Source: an uncultured bacterium
GTDB taxonomy: Bacteria; Desulfobacterota; Desulfovibrionia; Desulfovibrionales; Desulfovibrionaceae
Direction: 5' to 3'
Length of the DNA: 63,610 nucleotides
Assembly (NCBI GenBank): GCA_905214305.1
Contig: CAJMLK010000012.1
Span: 1 to 63,610 of the forward strand
Position 1 is the first letter of the stretch. Each line of letters opens with the position of its first letter. This document shows, piece after piece, positions 35,293 to 44,080 of this stretch. Both the position numbers and the translations under genes were made by a program. A model generated the notes under the pieces. That model was not told the origin of the DNA, ran no database searches, and saw only the letters and a program-made list of their open reading frames with translations.

Positions 35293-37092
35293 CTATTTTT
35301 TCATGTCGCCAATGAGCACACTGAGATTCTGCGCCTGCCGGGCCAGGTCGCTGACGGCAAGGGCCGCCTCGTGCATGGCTTCAGCGGTCTGGTGTACCAC
35401 ATCATTGACTGTGGTGATGGAGCGGTTGATCTCCTCGCTGGCAACGGACTGCTGTTCGCTGGCCGCAGCAATGGCATTGACCTGATCGGCCGTGGCCTCC
35501 ACCGTGCTGACGATCTCTTCCAGAGCCTGACCGGACTGATTGGCGAATTCCGTGGCCTGACTTACCTCTTCCGTGGCTGTTTCCATCGCGGTCATGCTTT
35601 TGGCCGTGCTCGCCTGAATGGACGTGATGGCCGCGCCCACATCGTGGGTGGAGGCCATGGTTTTTTCGGCCAGCTTGCGCACTTCATCGGCCACCACGGC
35701 AAAGCCGCGTCCGGCGTCACCGGCGCGGGCGGCCTCAATGGCGGCGTTGAGGGCCAGCAGGTTGGTCTGGTCCGCGATATCGGAGATGACATTCATGATC
35801 TTGCTGATGGCCTGTGCCTGATCGTTGAGCTGGCCCATATTTTCCGTCAGGCGCTGCGATACTTCGTGTACCTGCCCGATGCTGCGCACGGCCTGTTCCA
35901 CAATATGTGCTCCGGCCATGGCTTTTTCACGGGTGTCGTGCGAGCTTGTGGAAGCCTGGGTGGCATTTTGGGCCACGCTTTGCACCGTGGCGTTCATCTG
36001 GTTGATGGCTGCGGCGGCCTCGGTGAGCCGCTGGGCAGAGTCCATGGCGCCCTTGTCAGACTGCTCGATCTGGATGGAAAGCTGCGTGGACGCGGTGCTC
36101 ACGGCATGCGCCACCTGCTCCAGCCTGTCGGCGGCCACAAGCATGGCGTCTGCTCGTGCCTGTGCCTCGCGCCCGGCCTGTTCGGCCTGACCCTGAGCGA
36201 TTCTGGCCTCCTGAGCGGCCTCGTCAGCCTGACGGCCTTTGGCGGCCGTTTCGCTGAGCAGCTTTTTCAGCTTGTCCACCATGTCGCGCAATGCCTGTTC
36301 AAGCAGGGCGATTTCGTCCTTGCCGTCAGGAGTGATTGTTACCTCAAGATTGCCTGCGGCCACGGCGCGGGCCTGCCCCGTGATTTTTGCCAGGGGCCGG
36401 GTGATGGACGTTGCCAGCCGGTAGGAAAGGGGGATCACAAGCAGCAGCAGGGCCGCAAGAAAACCGCCGCCATACGTGCCGAGAGTGCGGGTGAGCAGGC
36501 TGTCCATGGTGTCGTGCAGCCGGTGTTCTTCTTTGTCCACATTGTCGATGTACACGCCTGTGCCGATCCAGTAGGGCGTGCCCGCTATCTTTTCCGCATA
36601 GCCAAGTTTGAAAACGTCGCCCGCACCGGGCTTGGGAAAGACAAAATCCACAAAGCCGCCGCCTTTTGCCGCCGCCTTGTTCAGCTCTACCACATAGCGA
36701 ACGCCCTGCTTGTCGGCAGTGCCGGACAGGTCTTTGCCGATAAGCTGCTTTTGCGTGGGATGGGCCACGTTGACAGTGCCCTCATAGACATAAAAATAGC
36801 CGGAGGCGTCGTCCTCAAAGCGGGATTTTTCGACATAATCGGCAATAACGCGCAACTGCTCCTGCTGGGGCAGGCCTCTGGTCATGGCAGCCAGTCCCAG
36901 CGCTGATGCCTGGGTGACGTCCTTGATGCGTGCGCGCTGCGAGTCCAGCAGCTGGTTTCTGGCAACCGAGGTTCCTTCTTTGATGACGCTGCTGGTCATG
37001 AAAAAGGACAGAACCGCCATGGCGATGACCATGGCTATCATCAGAGCGACAAAACAGGTGATCCGTTGGGCGATGCTGATGTTTTTGAACAT
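35293..37092 (-). CDS. Methyl-accepting chemotaxis protein with Cache sensor
   Basis: This 599-residue chemoreceptor has a first membrane helix at about 13-35, a periplasmic single-Cache domain (IADYVEKSRFEDDASGYFYVYEGTVNVAHP...GKDLSGTADKQGVRYV...GTPYWIGTGVYID), a second helix near 210-228, a HAMP domain (ATSITRPLAKITGQARAVAAGNLEVTI) and a long cytoplasmic coiled coil. The signalling tip contains ISDIADQTNLLALNAAIEAARAGDAGRGFAVVADEVRKLAEKT, which contacts CheA/CheW. Cache domains of this type often bind small organic acids; the ligand is unknown. No CheB/CheR-tethering pentapeptide is obvious (ends IGDMKK). Apparently monocistronic. Confidence 0.95.
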   Translation of the reverse strand: MFKNISIAQRITCFVALMIAMVIAMAVLSFFMTSSVIKEGTSVARNQLLDSQRARIKDVTQASALGLAAMTRGLPQQEQLRVIADYVEKSRFEDDASGYFYVYEGTVNVAHPTQKQLIGKDLSGTADKQGVRYVVELNKAAAKGGGFVDFVFPKPGAGDVFKLGYAEKIAGTPYWIGTGVYIDNVDKEEHRLHDTMDSLLTRTLGTYGGGFLAALLLLVIPLSYRLATSITRPLAKITGQARAVAAGNLEVTITPDGKDEIALLEQALRDMVDKLKKLLSETAAKGRQADEAAQEARIAQGQAEQAGREAQARADAMLVAADRLEQVAHAVSTASTQLSIQIEQSDKGAMDSAQRLTEAAAAINQMNATVQSVAQNATQASTSSHDTREKAMAGAHIVEQAVRSIGQVHEVSQRLTENMGQLNDQAQAISKIMNVISDIADQTNLLALNAAIEAARAGDAGRGFAVVADEVRKLAEKTMASTHDVGAAITSIQASTAKSMTAMETATEEVSQATEFANQSGQALEEIVSTVEATADQVNAIAAASEQQSVASEEINRSITTVNDVVHQTAEAMHEAALAVSDLARQAQNLSVLIGDMKK

Positions 37093-37612
37093 GTGATTCT
37101 CCGGCCGTGGGCGGGCAACTGCTCCCGCCGGGCGGCGATACAGGACTGTTTTGGTTGTTGCTGGGGGGTAGTGGACGTGCCGCCGTTAATGGGGCTGTCA
37201 GCCAGATTCGTGAAGGACGTTTCCGGGCCTGTGCTCAGGCGCTGTCATGAGAAAGAGCGCAAAAATTTCCGCCGCTGCGGTGTGCCTGACACGCCGGGCT
37301 TTCAGGGGCCGGAATGCCTGTGGGCGCATTGGCGGAATGCTCTTGCTGGTGGGGAGGGCCTGATGGTGCATGGTTAGAAAAAGAGAATGAGCACGCCATG
37401 CCTGCACAGGTGCAGCACTTCGCCAGGCCGGGAACAGCAAATGTCCGGCCTGACGGCGCATGGCAGCAGCCTGAGGGCGTGGCGCCGCTCAGATCGCTGT
37501 TACGTTAAAAAGAATTATTCATCTTACCTGTTGTTGCACGATTTCGCAACAACTCAGCATGCGTTGCGACATGCGCCGTATTTTCACAAGCTCCCGGCCA
37601 ATGCGCGGACGG
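37093..37612. other. Gene-free stretch upstream of the chemoreceptor gene
   Basis: No gene is supported. It contains a perfect inverted repeat GTTGTTGC (37530-37537) / GCAACAAC (37546-37553) in an AT-rich patch, which could be a regulator site. No flagellar-type sigma-28 promoter could be recognised for the chemoreceptor gene. Confidence 0.5.
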
Positions 37613-37652
37613 CAAAAAAGAAGCCCCGGCGCATGCGCGCCCGGGCTTCTTG
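37613..37652 (-). terminator. Terminator of tRNA-Ser
   Basis: On the minus strand GAAGCCCGGGCGC pairs with GCGCCGGGGCTTC, followed by TTTTTTGCC. It begins about 10 nt beyond the tRNA 3' end. Confidence 0.85.
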
Positions 37653-37660
37653 TACTATCA

Positions 37661-37750
37661 TGGCGGAGGGGGAGGGATTTGAACCCCCGGAAGGCTCACA
37701 CCTTCAACGGTTTTCAAGACCGCCGCGATCAACCGCTCTGCCACCCCTCC
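37661..37750 (-). tRNA. tRNA-Ser (anticodon UGA)
   Basis: Reading the minus strand from 37750, the acceptor 5' strand GGAGGGG pairs with CCCCTCC next to the discriminator G and an encoded CCA end. The anticodon loop CTTGAAA in a CGGT/ACCG stem gives UGA. A long variable arm (about 20 nt, GTTGAAGGTGTGAGCCTTC region) and the T-loop GGTTCAAATCC are typical of class II tRNA-Ser. Total length is 90 nt. Confidence 0.97.
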
Positions 37751-37876
37751 ACAGGGTGGGCACTTCAGTGCCAGCACTGCTAGTAATGTATTCCGGGCGG
37801 AAACTCAATACACGGGGCTGCAAATATGCAACCGTTCGTTGATTCCGTCCTTGCCCCGGCAGCGCAGATTTTTGCG

Positions 37877-37924
37877 GAAAAAAAGACGGCGCATTGTCCA
37901 GTCTGGAAACGCGCCGTCAAAAAA
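37877..37924. terminator. Terminator of the HU gene
   Basis: GACGGCGC (37885-37892) pairs with GCGCCGTC (37911-37918), with an inner TCCA/TGGA pair. It is flanked by A-runs on the left and A-runs on the right, so both strands show a T-tract. It serves the HU gene ending at 37941. Confidence 0.9.
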
Positions 37925-37940
37925 CTTGCTACGCCGTAAT

Positions 37941-38216
37941 TTATTTGATGGCGTCTTTCAGACCCTTGCCGGGCGTGAATTTGGCAACCTTGCTGGCCGG
38001 GATGGTGATTTCCATGCCGGTGCGGGGGTTGCGACCCTTGCGGGCGGCGCGTTCCACAACCTTGAAGCTGCCGAAACCGGTGAAGGTTACGGATTCGCCC
38101 GCAGCAAGGGCTTCACGCAGAGCGGCGACAACGGCGTCAAGGGCTTCTTCAGCTTTGGCCTTGGTGGGAAGGCCGGCTTTGGCATGGATTTTTTCGACAA
38201 GCTCAGCTTTAGTCAT
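37941..38216 (-). CDS. hup: HU-family nucleoid protein
   Basis: This 91-residue basic protein binds and bends DNA as a dimer. It shows the full HU pattern: MTKAELVEKIHAKAGLPTKAKAEEALDAVV, then ESVTFTGFGSFKVVERAARKGRNPRTGMEITIPASKVAKFTPGKGLKDAI, with the GFGSF turn and the RNPRTG beta-arm tip with its intercalating Pro. GGAG precedes the ATG. A likely sigma-70 promoter lies about 190 bp upstream and a strong terminator lies right after, so it is monocistronic. Confidence 0.97.
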   Translation of the reverse strand: MTKAELVEKIHAKAGLPTKAKAEEALDAVVAALREALAAGESVTFTGFGSFKVVERAARKGRNPRTGMEITIPASKVAKFTPGKGLKDAIK

Positions 38217-38405
38217 GATTCTTACTCCATAAAAGGATTTCGGTTTGTTCCCTGACTATCCATATCGGGCGGCACATCGGAATGACCGGGGAGGTGGCCC
38301 GACGGGCCTTTCGCGCATGGGGCAGTCGCGCTATGCCGACCCGGGCATACGCGCGCCATGGGAATTTGCAGGCAGTGACGCTTTTAGCGCCGTCAGACTG
38401 TAGAC

Positions 38406-38434
38406 TCATTACGTTAGCGGCGTTTTCCTGTCAA
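38406..38434 (-). promoter_or_regulatory. Candidate sigma-70 promoter of the HU gene
   Basis: On the minus strand a perfect TTGACA (38434-38429) is followed after 17 bp by TAATGA (38411-38406). The -10 is weaker. It would give a leader of about 185 nt. The remainder of the 350-bp gap 38217-38566 has no other evident feature. Confidence 0.5.
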
Positions 38435-38566
38435 CGAAAAAGCACTGAATGCCGCGCCTGCTCTGGCTTTTCGTCCTTGACGGGCTGATTTTTTTTCACA
38501 AGCCTGCCCGGCACGCCGTAAAATTTCGAGAATAGCATGATGAAATGATTGAAAATAAATGACGCC

Positions 38567-39475
38567 CTACAAGTCCACCAGCGTGACTTCGTTCCGGGCC
38601 ATTTCGCGGCCCAGAAACAGGCTGCCCGTGCGGATAAAACGGGCCACATTGTCTGTGGTCAGAAAGCGGCTTTGCCCGGTGCGGCATGCCGGTTGCGCAT
38701 GGGGTGATCCTGCCTGCGTTTCGGGGTGGAGCGCGTCCAGACGGGCCAGCTCCCCGGCCACTACCTGAGCCGTAATGGCGGCAGAGTCCACAATGCGCAC
38801 ATCCGGCCCGACCACCTGACGCAAGGCGCCTTGCAGCAGGGGATAGTGGGTGCAGCCAAGCAGCAGGGTGTCGGGTGGCGGGGCTGCGGCCGGGGTCTGC
38901 CGGGCATGTTTCGCGTCAGCGTTGCCGTCTGTTCCGGGGGTGAAGAAAAAATCCTGCAGGTAGCGCCGGGCCACTCCTTCCACCAGCGGGCCGTCCATCC
39001 AGCCTTCTTCAGCGAGGGAAACAAACAGGTTGCAGGCGCGTCCCATCACCACGGCTTCGGGCCGGATGCGCGCTATGGCCTGCTGATACGCGCCACCGTT
39101 AATGGTAGCCTCTGTGCCGAGCACCACAATATGTCCGTTGCGGCTGGCCTGCGCCGCAGCCTGCGCCCCCGGCTCCACCACGCCAAGAACAGGCAGGGGG
39201 GCAAAGTGCTCGCGCAAGACCGGCAAGGCGGCGGCCGTGGCCGTGTTGCAGGCCACCACCAGCATTTTGACGCCCATGTCCACCAGCTTTTGCGCGGCCT
39301 TGAGCGTATAGCGCACGATGGTGTCAGGCCCCTTGGTTCCGTAGGGCAGGCGGGCGGTATCGCCGAGATAGAGCAGGTCTTCACCGGGCAGACGCCGGTT
39401 CAGAGCCTTGAGTACGGTGAGGCCGCCCATGCCGGAGTCGAAAAGGCCGACAGGCAGCCGCGAGCTTTGATTCAT
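38567..39475 (-). CDS. murI: Glutamate racemase
   Basis: This 302-residue cofactor-independent racemase makes D-glutamate for peptidoglycan. Both catalytic cysteines are in context: VVACNTATAAALP and LLGCTHYPLL, along with the N-terminal PVGLFDSGMGGLTVLKAL and YLGDTARLPYGTKGPDTI. An insert near residues 185-200 (PGTDGNADAKHARQTPAAAPPP) and a C-terminal stretch (AGSPHAQPACRTGQSRFLTTDNVARF) make it slightly longer than typical 265-residue enzymes. It lies 45 nt downstream of the TauE/SafE gene in the same direction, probably in one operon. Confidence 0.96.
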   Translation of the reverse strand: MNQSSRLPVGLFDSGMGGLTVLKALNRRLPGEDLLYLGDTARLPYGTKGPDTIVRYTLKAAQKLVDMGVKMLVVACNTATAAALPVLREHFAPLPVLGVVEPGAQAAAQASRNGHIVVLGTEATINGGAYQQAIARIRPEAVVMGRACNLFVSLAEEGWMDGPLVEGVARRYLQDFFFTPGTDGNADAKHARQTPAAAPPPDTLLLGCTHYPLLQGALRQVVGPDVRIVDSAAITAQVVAGELARLDALHPETQAGSPHAQPACRTGQSRFLTTDNVARFIRTGSLFLGREMARNEVTLVDL

Positions 39476-39520
39476 GCTGCGTCCTTTGCAAGGGCCGCGC
39501 TGAATCGGGGTGCGCGGCCG

Positions 39521-40465
39521 CTAAAAAGCTTGGCCCAGATAACGCAGGGCTGTAAAGAGCAAAATGGCGGCCAGCAGGCATTTGAGTGTCGTTGCAGGCA
39601 CATGCTTCTGGCAGCGCGCACCGAAATACATGCCGCACATGCCGCCCAGGCCCACCAGCAGGCCCATCCGCCAGTCAGGGGCAATGGCTGTGCCGGGATA
39701 CAGGGGGGCCAGCAGCGAGTAAAAGCTTACTCCCGCCACCGATGTCAGAAAGGTGGCAAAAAGGGTGGCCCCGGCCACGGCATAAACCGGAAGCGCAAAA
39801 AAGGAAACCAGAAAAGGCGCCATGATAGCCCCGCCGCCAATGCCGTAAACGCCGCCCACAAGGCCCACCACAAGGCTCAGCAGCGCCAGCCCTGGCGTGG
39901 AGATGACATGTTTTTTTTCCTGAAAGGCGAAAGCAAGCCGACGAGTGTTCCATTCCAGCACGCGGCAGCAACCGGCGGGAGCGTCAGGCCCCGCGCATAT
40001 GCTGTCTTTTTCGGGCGTGGTTGCAGTGCCCGTGCCCTGCGGAGCGGGGTTTCGCTGCGCTGTCGGACGGCTTTTCCATGCAGAACGGGCCATGCGCACG
40101 CCCACGTACAGCAGCACAAGCCCTGCGAAAATTTTGAATTTGTCCGGATCAGGCAGCCAGTTGACGCGGATGAGCGCGCCAAGAAACACTCCGGGCAAGG
40201 TTCCGGCGGCCACTGTAAGGGCCAGCGGCCATATGAGCCGCCCCTCGCGCCAGTAGCGCCAGACGCCGGGCGGGCAGGCCAGAATGTTGAAGAACTGGTT
40301 GGTGGCGCTGACGCTGGGGTTCACGTAGCCAAACACGCTCATGTGAAAGGGAAGCAGCAAAAATGCCCCGGAGATGCCGCCCATGGATGTAAAAAAAGAA
40401 ATGCAAAGGGCCGCGCCGAAAGGAGCAAGAGGATTGCATTCGATGCCGGCAGTGGGAAAATACAT
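39521..40465 (-). CDS. TauE/SafE (DUF81) family anion permease
   Basis: This 314-residue integral membrane protein has about eight helices arranged as two halves separated by a cytoplasmic loop of about 70 residues. The family glycine-rich motifs are MGGISGAFLLLPFHMSVFGY near the start of the first half and VVGLVGGVYGIGGGAIMAPFLV at the start of the second. Members export sulfite, sulfoacetate or related organosulfur anions. In a sulfate reducer a role with sulfur anions is plausible but inferred. It has a good candidate promoter and is followed by murI. Confidence 0.88.
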   Translation of the reverse strand: MYFPTAGIECNPLAPFGAALCISFFTSMGGISGAFLLLPFHMSVFGYVNPSVSATNQFFNILACPPGVWRYWREGRLIWPLALTVAAGTLPGVFLGALIRVNWLPDPDKFKIFAGLVLLYVGVRMARSAWKSRPTAQRNPAPQGTGTATTPEKDSICAGPDAPAGCCRVLEWNTRRLAFAFQEKKHVISTPGLALLSLVVGLVGGVYGIGGGAIMAPFLVSFFALPVYAVAGATLFATFLTSVAGVSFYSLLAPLYPGTAIAPDWRMGLLVGLGGMCGMYFGARCQKHVPATTLKCLLAAILLFTALRYLGQAF

Positions 40466-40549
40466 GACGGCCTCCGCGATCTGTCAAGAATACGTTACAT
40501 GAAACTAATGAAAAACAGCAGGATATGATGGTTCATGTTCACGGTTTTT

Positions 40550-40578
40550 ATAATAAGCGTGAATGTTGATTTTGTCAC
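40550..40578 (-). promoter_or_regulatory. Candidate sigma-70 promoter of the TauE/SafE-murI pair
   Basis: On the minus strand GTGACA (40578-40573) and TATTAT (40555-40550) are separated by 17 bp, each one mismatch from consensus, about 80 nt before the start codon. A TTCACG/CGTGAA inverted repeat (about 40539-40564) overlaps the -10 and could be an operator. The rest of the 437-bp gap up to hisH (40579-40890) shows no feature. Confidence 0.55.
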
Positions 40579-40902
40579 TATGCCCTATGTGGGCGTCGTG
40601 CGCGGGGGCTGTGTTGCGCGCCGAAAATGCCCTGCCAGGCCTCGCGCTGCTGGGAGCGCCGGGCGGCTTTTGACAGCGGGGGGCACAGTCGGCCTGCCGG
40701 GCGTAAACCGGTCAGACATGTCTGGCGCGAAACAGTTTGCCCGGCGCGTGCTGGTCGTGCTGCCGTGCTGACCGTATCGGCGCGTGCCGGTGCGGCCTGC
40801 ATGGCGCGTTGCCTGCCGTCCCGCAAAAATGTATGCTGGCCGCTTCTCAGCGCACCTGACGTGTTCCTGCGGGAGCCGTCGTACAACCATGAAGGAAGCA
40901 CC

Positions 40903-41556
40903 ATGCTGGTCATTCTGGATTACAAGGCGGGCAATCAGACAAGCGTGCGCCGCGCTCTGGAGCATCTGGGCGTACCATGCGCCATAACAGCCGACCCGGC
41001 AATGCTTGAAAGCGCGGCGGGAATCATCTTTCCCGGCGTGGGGGCAGCGGGGCAGGCCATGTCCGTGCTGGTCGAAGCCGGGCTGGACGCGGCTTTGCGC
41101 CAGGTGGTGCGCCGGGGGCAGCCGCTGCTCGGCATTTGTCTGGGCTGCCAGATACTGCTGGAAAGCAGCGAGGAAAATGCCGTAAAAACTCTCGGCATTG
41201 TTCCGGGCGTCTGCCGCCGTTTTGAAGACCACATGCGGCAGGAGGACGGCACTGCGGCTCCGGTTCCGCACATGGGCTGGAACAGCCTTGAGGCCGTTGC
41301 CCCCTGCGTTCTGCTGGACGGCATCGACGCCGCGGCGGAGTATTATTTTGTGCACAGCTATCATGTTGAGCCTGATCCGTCGCTGGTGCTGGCAACCACC
41401 ACTTACGGGCGCACGTTCTGCTCCCTCTACGGGCGCGAGGGTCTCTGGGCCGCGCAGTTTCATCCTGAAAAAAGCGGCAGACCCGGCTTGCGCCTGCTGA
41501 ACAATTTTTACGAATATTGCCGTCAGTCCCGGCAGGAGGCGCGCCATGCTCAGTAA
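40903..41556 (+). CDS. hisH: Imidazole glycerol phosphate synthase glutaminase subunit
   Basis: This 217-residue class I glutamine amidotransferase supplies ammonia to HisF in histidine synthesis. It starts MLVILDYKAGNQTSVRRAL, has the oxyanion-region PGVGAAGQAM, the nucleophile Cys in LLGICLGCQILLESSEE, the signature VPHMGWN and YFVHSYHVEP, and the catalytic His-x-Glu in AAQFHPEKSG. AAGGAAG lies 6 nt before the ATG at 40903, ruling out the longer upstream frame. It overlaps hisF by 11 nt. The other his genes are not in the window. Confidence 0.95.
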   Translation: MLVILDYKAGNQTSVRRALEHLGVPCAITADPAMLESAAGIIFPGVGAAGQAMSVLVEAGLDAALRQVVRRGQPLLGICLGCQILLESSEENAVKTLGIVPGVCRRFEDHMRQEDGTAAPVPHMGWNSLEAVAPCVLLDGIDAAAEYYFVHSYHVEPDPSLVLATTTYGRTFCSLYGREGLWAAQFHPEKSGRPGLRLLNNFYEYCRQSRQEARHAQ

Positions 41557-42325
41557 ACGGGTCATCCCCTGTCTTGATGTGCGCAACGGCCGCCTGACCA
41601 AGGGCGTCAAGTTTGTCGGCAATGAGGATATCGGCGATCCGGTGGAAAGCGCCCGGCGCTACTATGAGGAAGGGGCGGACGAGATTGTCTTTTATGACAT
41701 CACGGCGTCGGCCGAGGCGCGCGGCATTTTTCTGGATGTTGTGGAGCGCGTGGCCGAGCAGATTTTCATCCCCTTTTCCGTGGGTGGCGGCATTTCCAGT
41801 GTGGCCGACATGCGAGCCGTGTTGCTGGCCGGGGCGGAAAAAGTCTCCATCAATTCGGCGGCAGTGAAAAATCCCCACCTTATAAGTGAAGGTGCGGAAG
41901 CCTTTGGCTCACAGGCCATTGTGGTCGGGATGGACGTGCTGGCCGTGCCGGAATGCCCAGAAATCCCTTCAGGATATGAGATAGTTATCCACGGCGGGCG
42001 CAAGCGCATGGGCCTGGACGCCATCGCCTGGGCGCGACGCTGTCAGGAGTTGGGAGCCGGAGAACTGTGCGTCAACTCCATTGATGCCGACGGCACGAAA
42101 GACGGCTATGAGCTGAAGCTTACCCGTGCCATTGCCGACGCCGTTTCCCTGCCGGTCATCGCATCCGGCGGGGCGGGCGAGCCCCGGCATATGCTGGAGG
42201 CCGTGACTGATGGCGGGGCCTCGGCGGCGCTCATTGCCTCCATTGTCCATTATGGGCAGTACAGCATACGCCAGTGCAAAGAATATATGGCTGCCCACGG
42301 GGCGCGGATGCGCCTGACCTGGTAG
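41546..42325 (+). CDS. hisF: Imidazole glycerol phosphate synthase cyclase subunit
   Basis: This 259-residue (beta-alpha)8 barrel converts PRFAR and ammonia to imidazole glycerol phosphate and AICAR. Catalytic Asp residues are in VIPCLDVRNGRLTKGVKF and VNSIDADGTKDGYEL; phosphate-binding loops are FSVGGGISS, SINSAAV and ASGGAGEPRHM. It begins inside the last codons of hisH, the normal coupled arrangement. AGGAGG lies about 8 nt upstream of the ATG. Confidence 0.97.
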   Translation: MLSKRVIPCLDVRNGRLTKGVKFVGNEDIGDPVESARRYYEEGADEIVFYDITASAEARGIFLDVVERVAEQIFIPFSVGGGISSVADMRAVLLAGAEKVSINSAAVKNPHLISEGAEAFGSQAIVVGMDVLAVPECPEIPSGYEIVIHGGRKRMGLDAIAWARRCQELGAGELCVNSIDADGTKDGYELKLTRAIADAVSLPVIASGGAGEPRHMLEAVTDGGASAALIASIVHYGQYSIRQCKEYMAAHGARMRLTW

Positions 42326-42430
42326 CGCCGGGCTGCCTCCACCGAGAGGCGCGCGTTGCCTGATGCACTGCGCAGGCGGATGCGGCCCCTGGCGGGGCCG
42401 CGTGTCTGTTGCTCCGGTACAGGAGACAAG

Positions 42431-43429
42431 GTGAAAAATCGCGATGCTGCCGATCAGCGCGGCGGGCAGGACGCCAGTCACGGCAGTCCGCCCTCTGTGG
42501 CCGCGTCCTCTCTGGTATCAGCCCTGCCGACAGAGCTGGTCCGGCTGCTGCAGGGTCTTCCGCCGCTGGTCATAGCTTTTTCCGGCGGTATCGACAGCCG
42601 CTTTCTTTGTCATGCCGCCCTGCTGTGCGGATGTGACGTGCTGGCTGTCCACGCGCGCGGCCCGCATGTTCCGCCGGAAGAAAGCGCCTCGGCTCTGGCC
42701 TGGGCGGACGCGAGGGCTTTGCCGCTGCTGGTGGTGGACTTTGATCCCCTGTCCCTGCCGGAGGTGGCTGCCAACAGCCGTCAGCGCTGTTACGCCTGCA
42801 AGCAGGGCTTGCTGGCGGCCATTGCACGGGCGCTCATCCACAGCGAAGAGGTGGGGTGCGCGACACCGGCGGGCAAGGGCAGCCACGGTTCGCGCCTGCT
42901 CTGTGACGGCAGCAACGCCGATGATCTCACGGCCTTTCGCCCCGGACTGCGCGCCCTGAAAGAAGCCGGAGTGCTGTCGCCTCTGGCCGAGGCGGGCATG
43001 AGCAAGGCCGCCATACGGGCTGCAGCCCGCGCTGTCAGGCTGGATAATCCGGATCAGCGCGCACGCCCCTGTCTGCTTACCCGTCTTGCCTATGGGCTTT
43101 CACCGGAAAAAGATGTCTTGCGTCGCCTTGCCTGCGCTGAAAGCTGCCTTGCGGCCCTGAGCTGCGGCGCGCAAGAGGACAGTGCCGCCCGCGGGCAACA
43201 GGCGGGGGAGGGCAGTGCGGCCCCCGGGCCGTGGACGGGCTGCGGGCTGGGTGATTTTCGCCTGCGTCTGGCCCCGCAGCCAGTGCTTCAGGCGCAGTTT
43301 CTGCCGGAACGCCTTGAGGAGCCAGTACGCCGAATTCTGGAAGCGCACGGTTTTGCAGATTATGAGCTGCTGGTGGGACAGGGTGTCAGCGGTTTTTTTG
43401 ACAGGCAGGACGTGCCGACCGGGCGGTAG
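42431..43429 (+). CDS. larE: LarE-like ATP-dependent sulfur transferase
   Basis: This 332-residue PP-loop enzyme belongs to the LarE family that adds sulfur to pyridinium-biscarboxylate to build the nickel-pincer cofactor. The PP-loop SGGIDS is at 51-56. Three cysteines lie in conserved positions: Cys120 and Cys123 in RCYACK and Cys214 in ARPCLLTR. LarE with a single Cys gives up that Cys; three-Cys forms have been reported to hold a 4Fe-4S cluster instead. The GTG at 42431 is chosen because AGGAGA lies 5 nt upstream and the earlier frame has no ribosome-binding site. larB, larC and larA are not in the window. A variable insert (AQEDSAARGQQAGEGSAAPG) lies near residue 260. Confidence 0.88.
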   Translation: MKNRDAADQRGGQDASHGSPPSVAASSLVSALPTELVRLLQGLPPLVIAFSGGIDSRFLCHAALLCGCDVLAVHARGPHVPPEESASALAWADARALPLLVVDFDPLSLPEVAANSRQRCYACKQGLLAAIARALIHSEEVGCATPAGKGSHGSRLLCDGSNADDLTAFRPGLRALKEAGVLSPLAEAGMSKAAIRAAARAVRLDNPDQRARPCLLTRLAYGLSPEKDVLRRLACAESCLAALSCGAQEDSAARGQQAGEGSAAPGPWTGCGLGDFRLRLAPQPVLQAQFLPERLEEPVRRILEAHGFADYELLVGQGVSGFFDRQDVPTGR

Positions 43430-43468
43430 CAGGCCAGTGACGTGGCGCGGCTGGAGTATTTTCGTATT

Positions 43469-43600
43469 GTGAATGTCCATCCTCAATGCTTTCAGAGCAC
43501 CCGCTCCGGCGCGCAACAGCGCAAACGGACAGCGCTTGCGCCTCTGCGGCGGGCGTCTGCTCACGCATTGGCCAGAGCACTTTCAAAGTGAAATTGCTCT
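43469..43600 (-). repeat. Bipartite palindromic intergenic element, copy 4
   Basis: This inverted copy fills the 291-bp gap after larE. The right-end half-palindrome GAATGTCCATCCTCAATGC is at 43471-43489. The left-end palindrome AGAGCACTTTCA/TGAAATTGCTCT spans 43574-43600, preceded by GCGGGCGTCTGCTCACGC, the inverse of the conserved inner segment. Length is 132 bp. Confidence 0.85.
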
Positions 43601-43720
43601 GGCGGTTTGCGTATTTTTTCGCCCTGCGCGCCGCATGCCCATTACGCGGCACTGGACTTTGCGCCCGAAAGGGCCTATGAATACCCACTTATATCAATGG
43701 GGCTTACCCCGGAGGGAATT

Positions 43721-43831
43721 ATGGCTCATAAGAAAATCGAACGTAAGAAAGAACTGGACCGTCGCCGTCATCGCCGCGCAGAGCGCCTCAAGCAGCGCGT
43801 GCGTGAAGCCAAGGCCGCTGCCAAGGCGTAA
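43721..43831 (+). CDS. 36-residue basic, Lys/Arg-rich small protein
   Basis: The frame MAHKKIERKKELDRRRHRRA... is 36 residues with 18 Lys/Arg residues and ends in an Ala-rich tail (VREAKAAAKA). It should form one amphipathic, strongly basic helix and is likely to bind nucleic acid or the ribosome (inference). GGAGGG lies 5 nt before the ATG and codon use is normal for the genome, which supports translation. It is monocistronic between a bipartite repeat and a structured non-coding gap. I do not know a function. Confidence 0.75.
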   Translation: MAHKKIERKKELDRRRHRRAERLKQRVREAKAAAKA

Positions 43832-44080
43832 CTGTTTCTGGATAACCGGCTGCCGCAAAACGTTTTTTTCGTTCTGCGGGGTCAGGGAAAAGACCGGGTG
43901 CGCCGCTTCAGGCGTGTTGCCGGGACTTTTCTGACAGCTCTGGCAGTGCGCAAGGCTCCGTCCCTGTGTGGCTGCCGCGCCGCTGAGCGGCAAACAGACG
44001 CGCCGGTTTTTTCAGGCCCCCGGGGCCTGCCGGGGGCTGCTCCCATGCAGCCCTCTTGCAACGTAGGCAAGTTGAGACTG

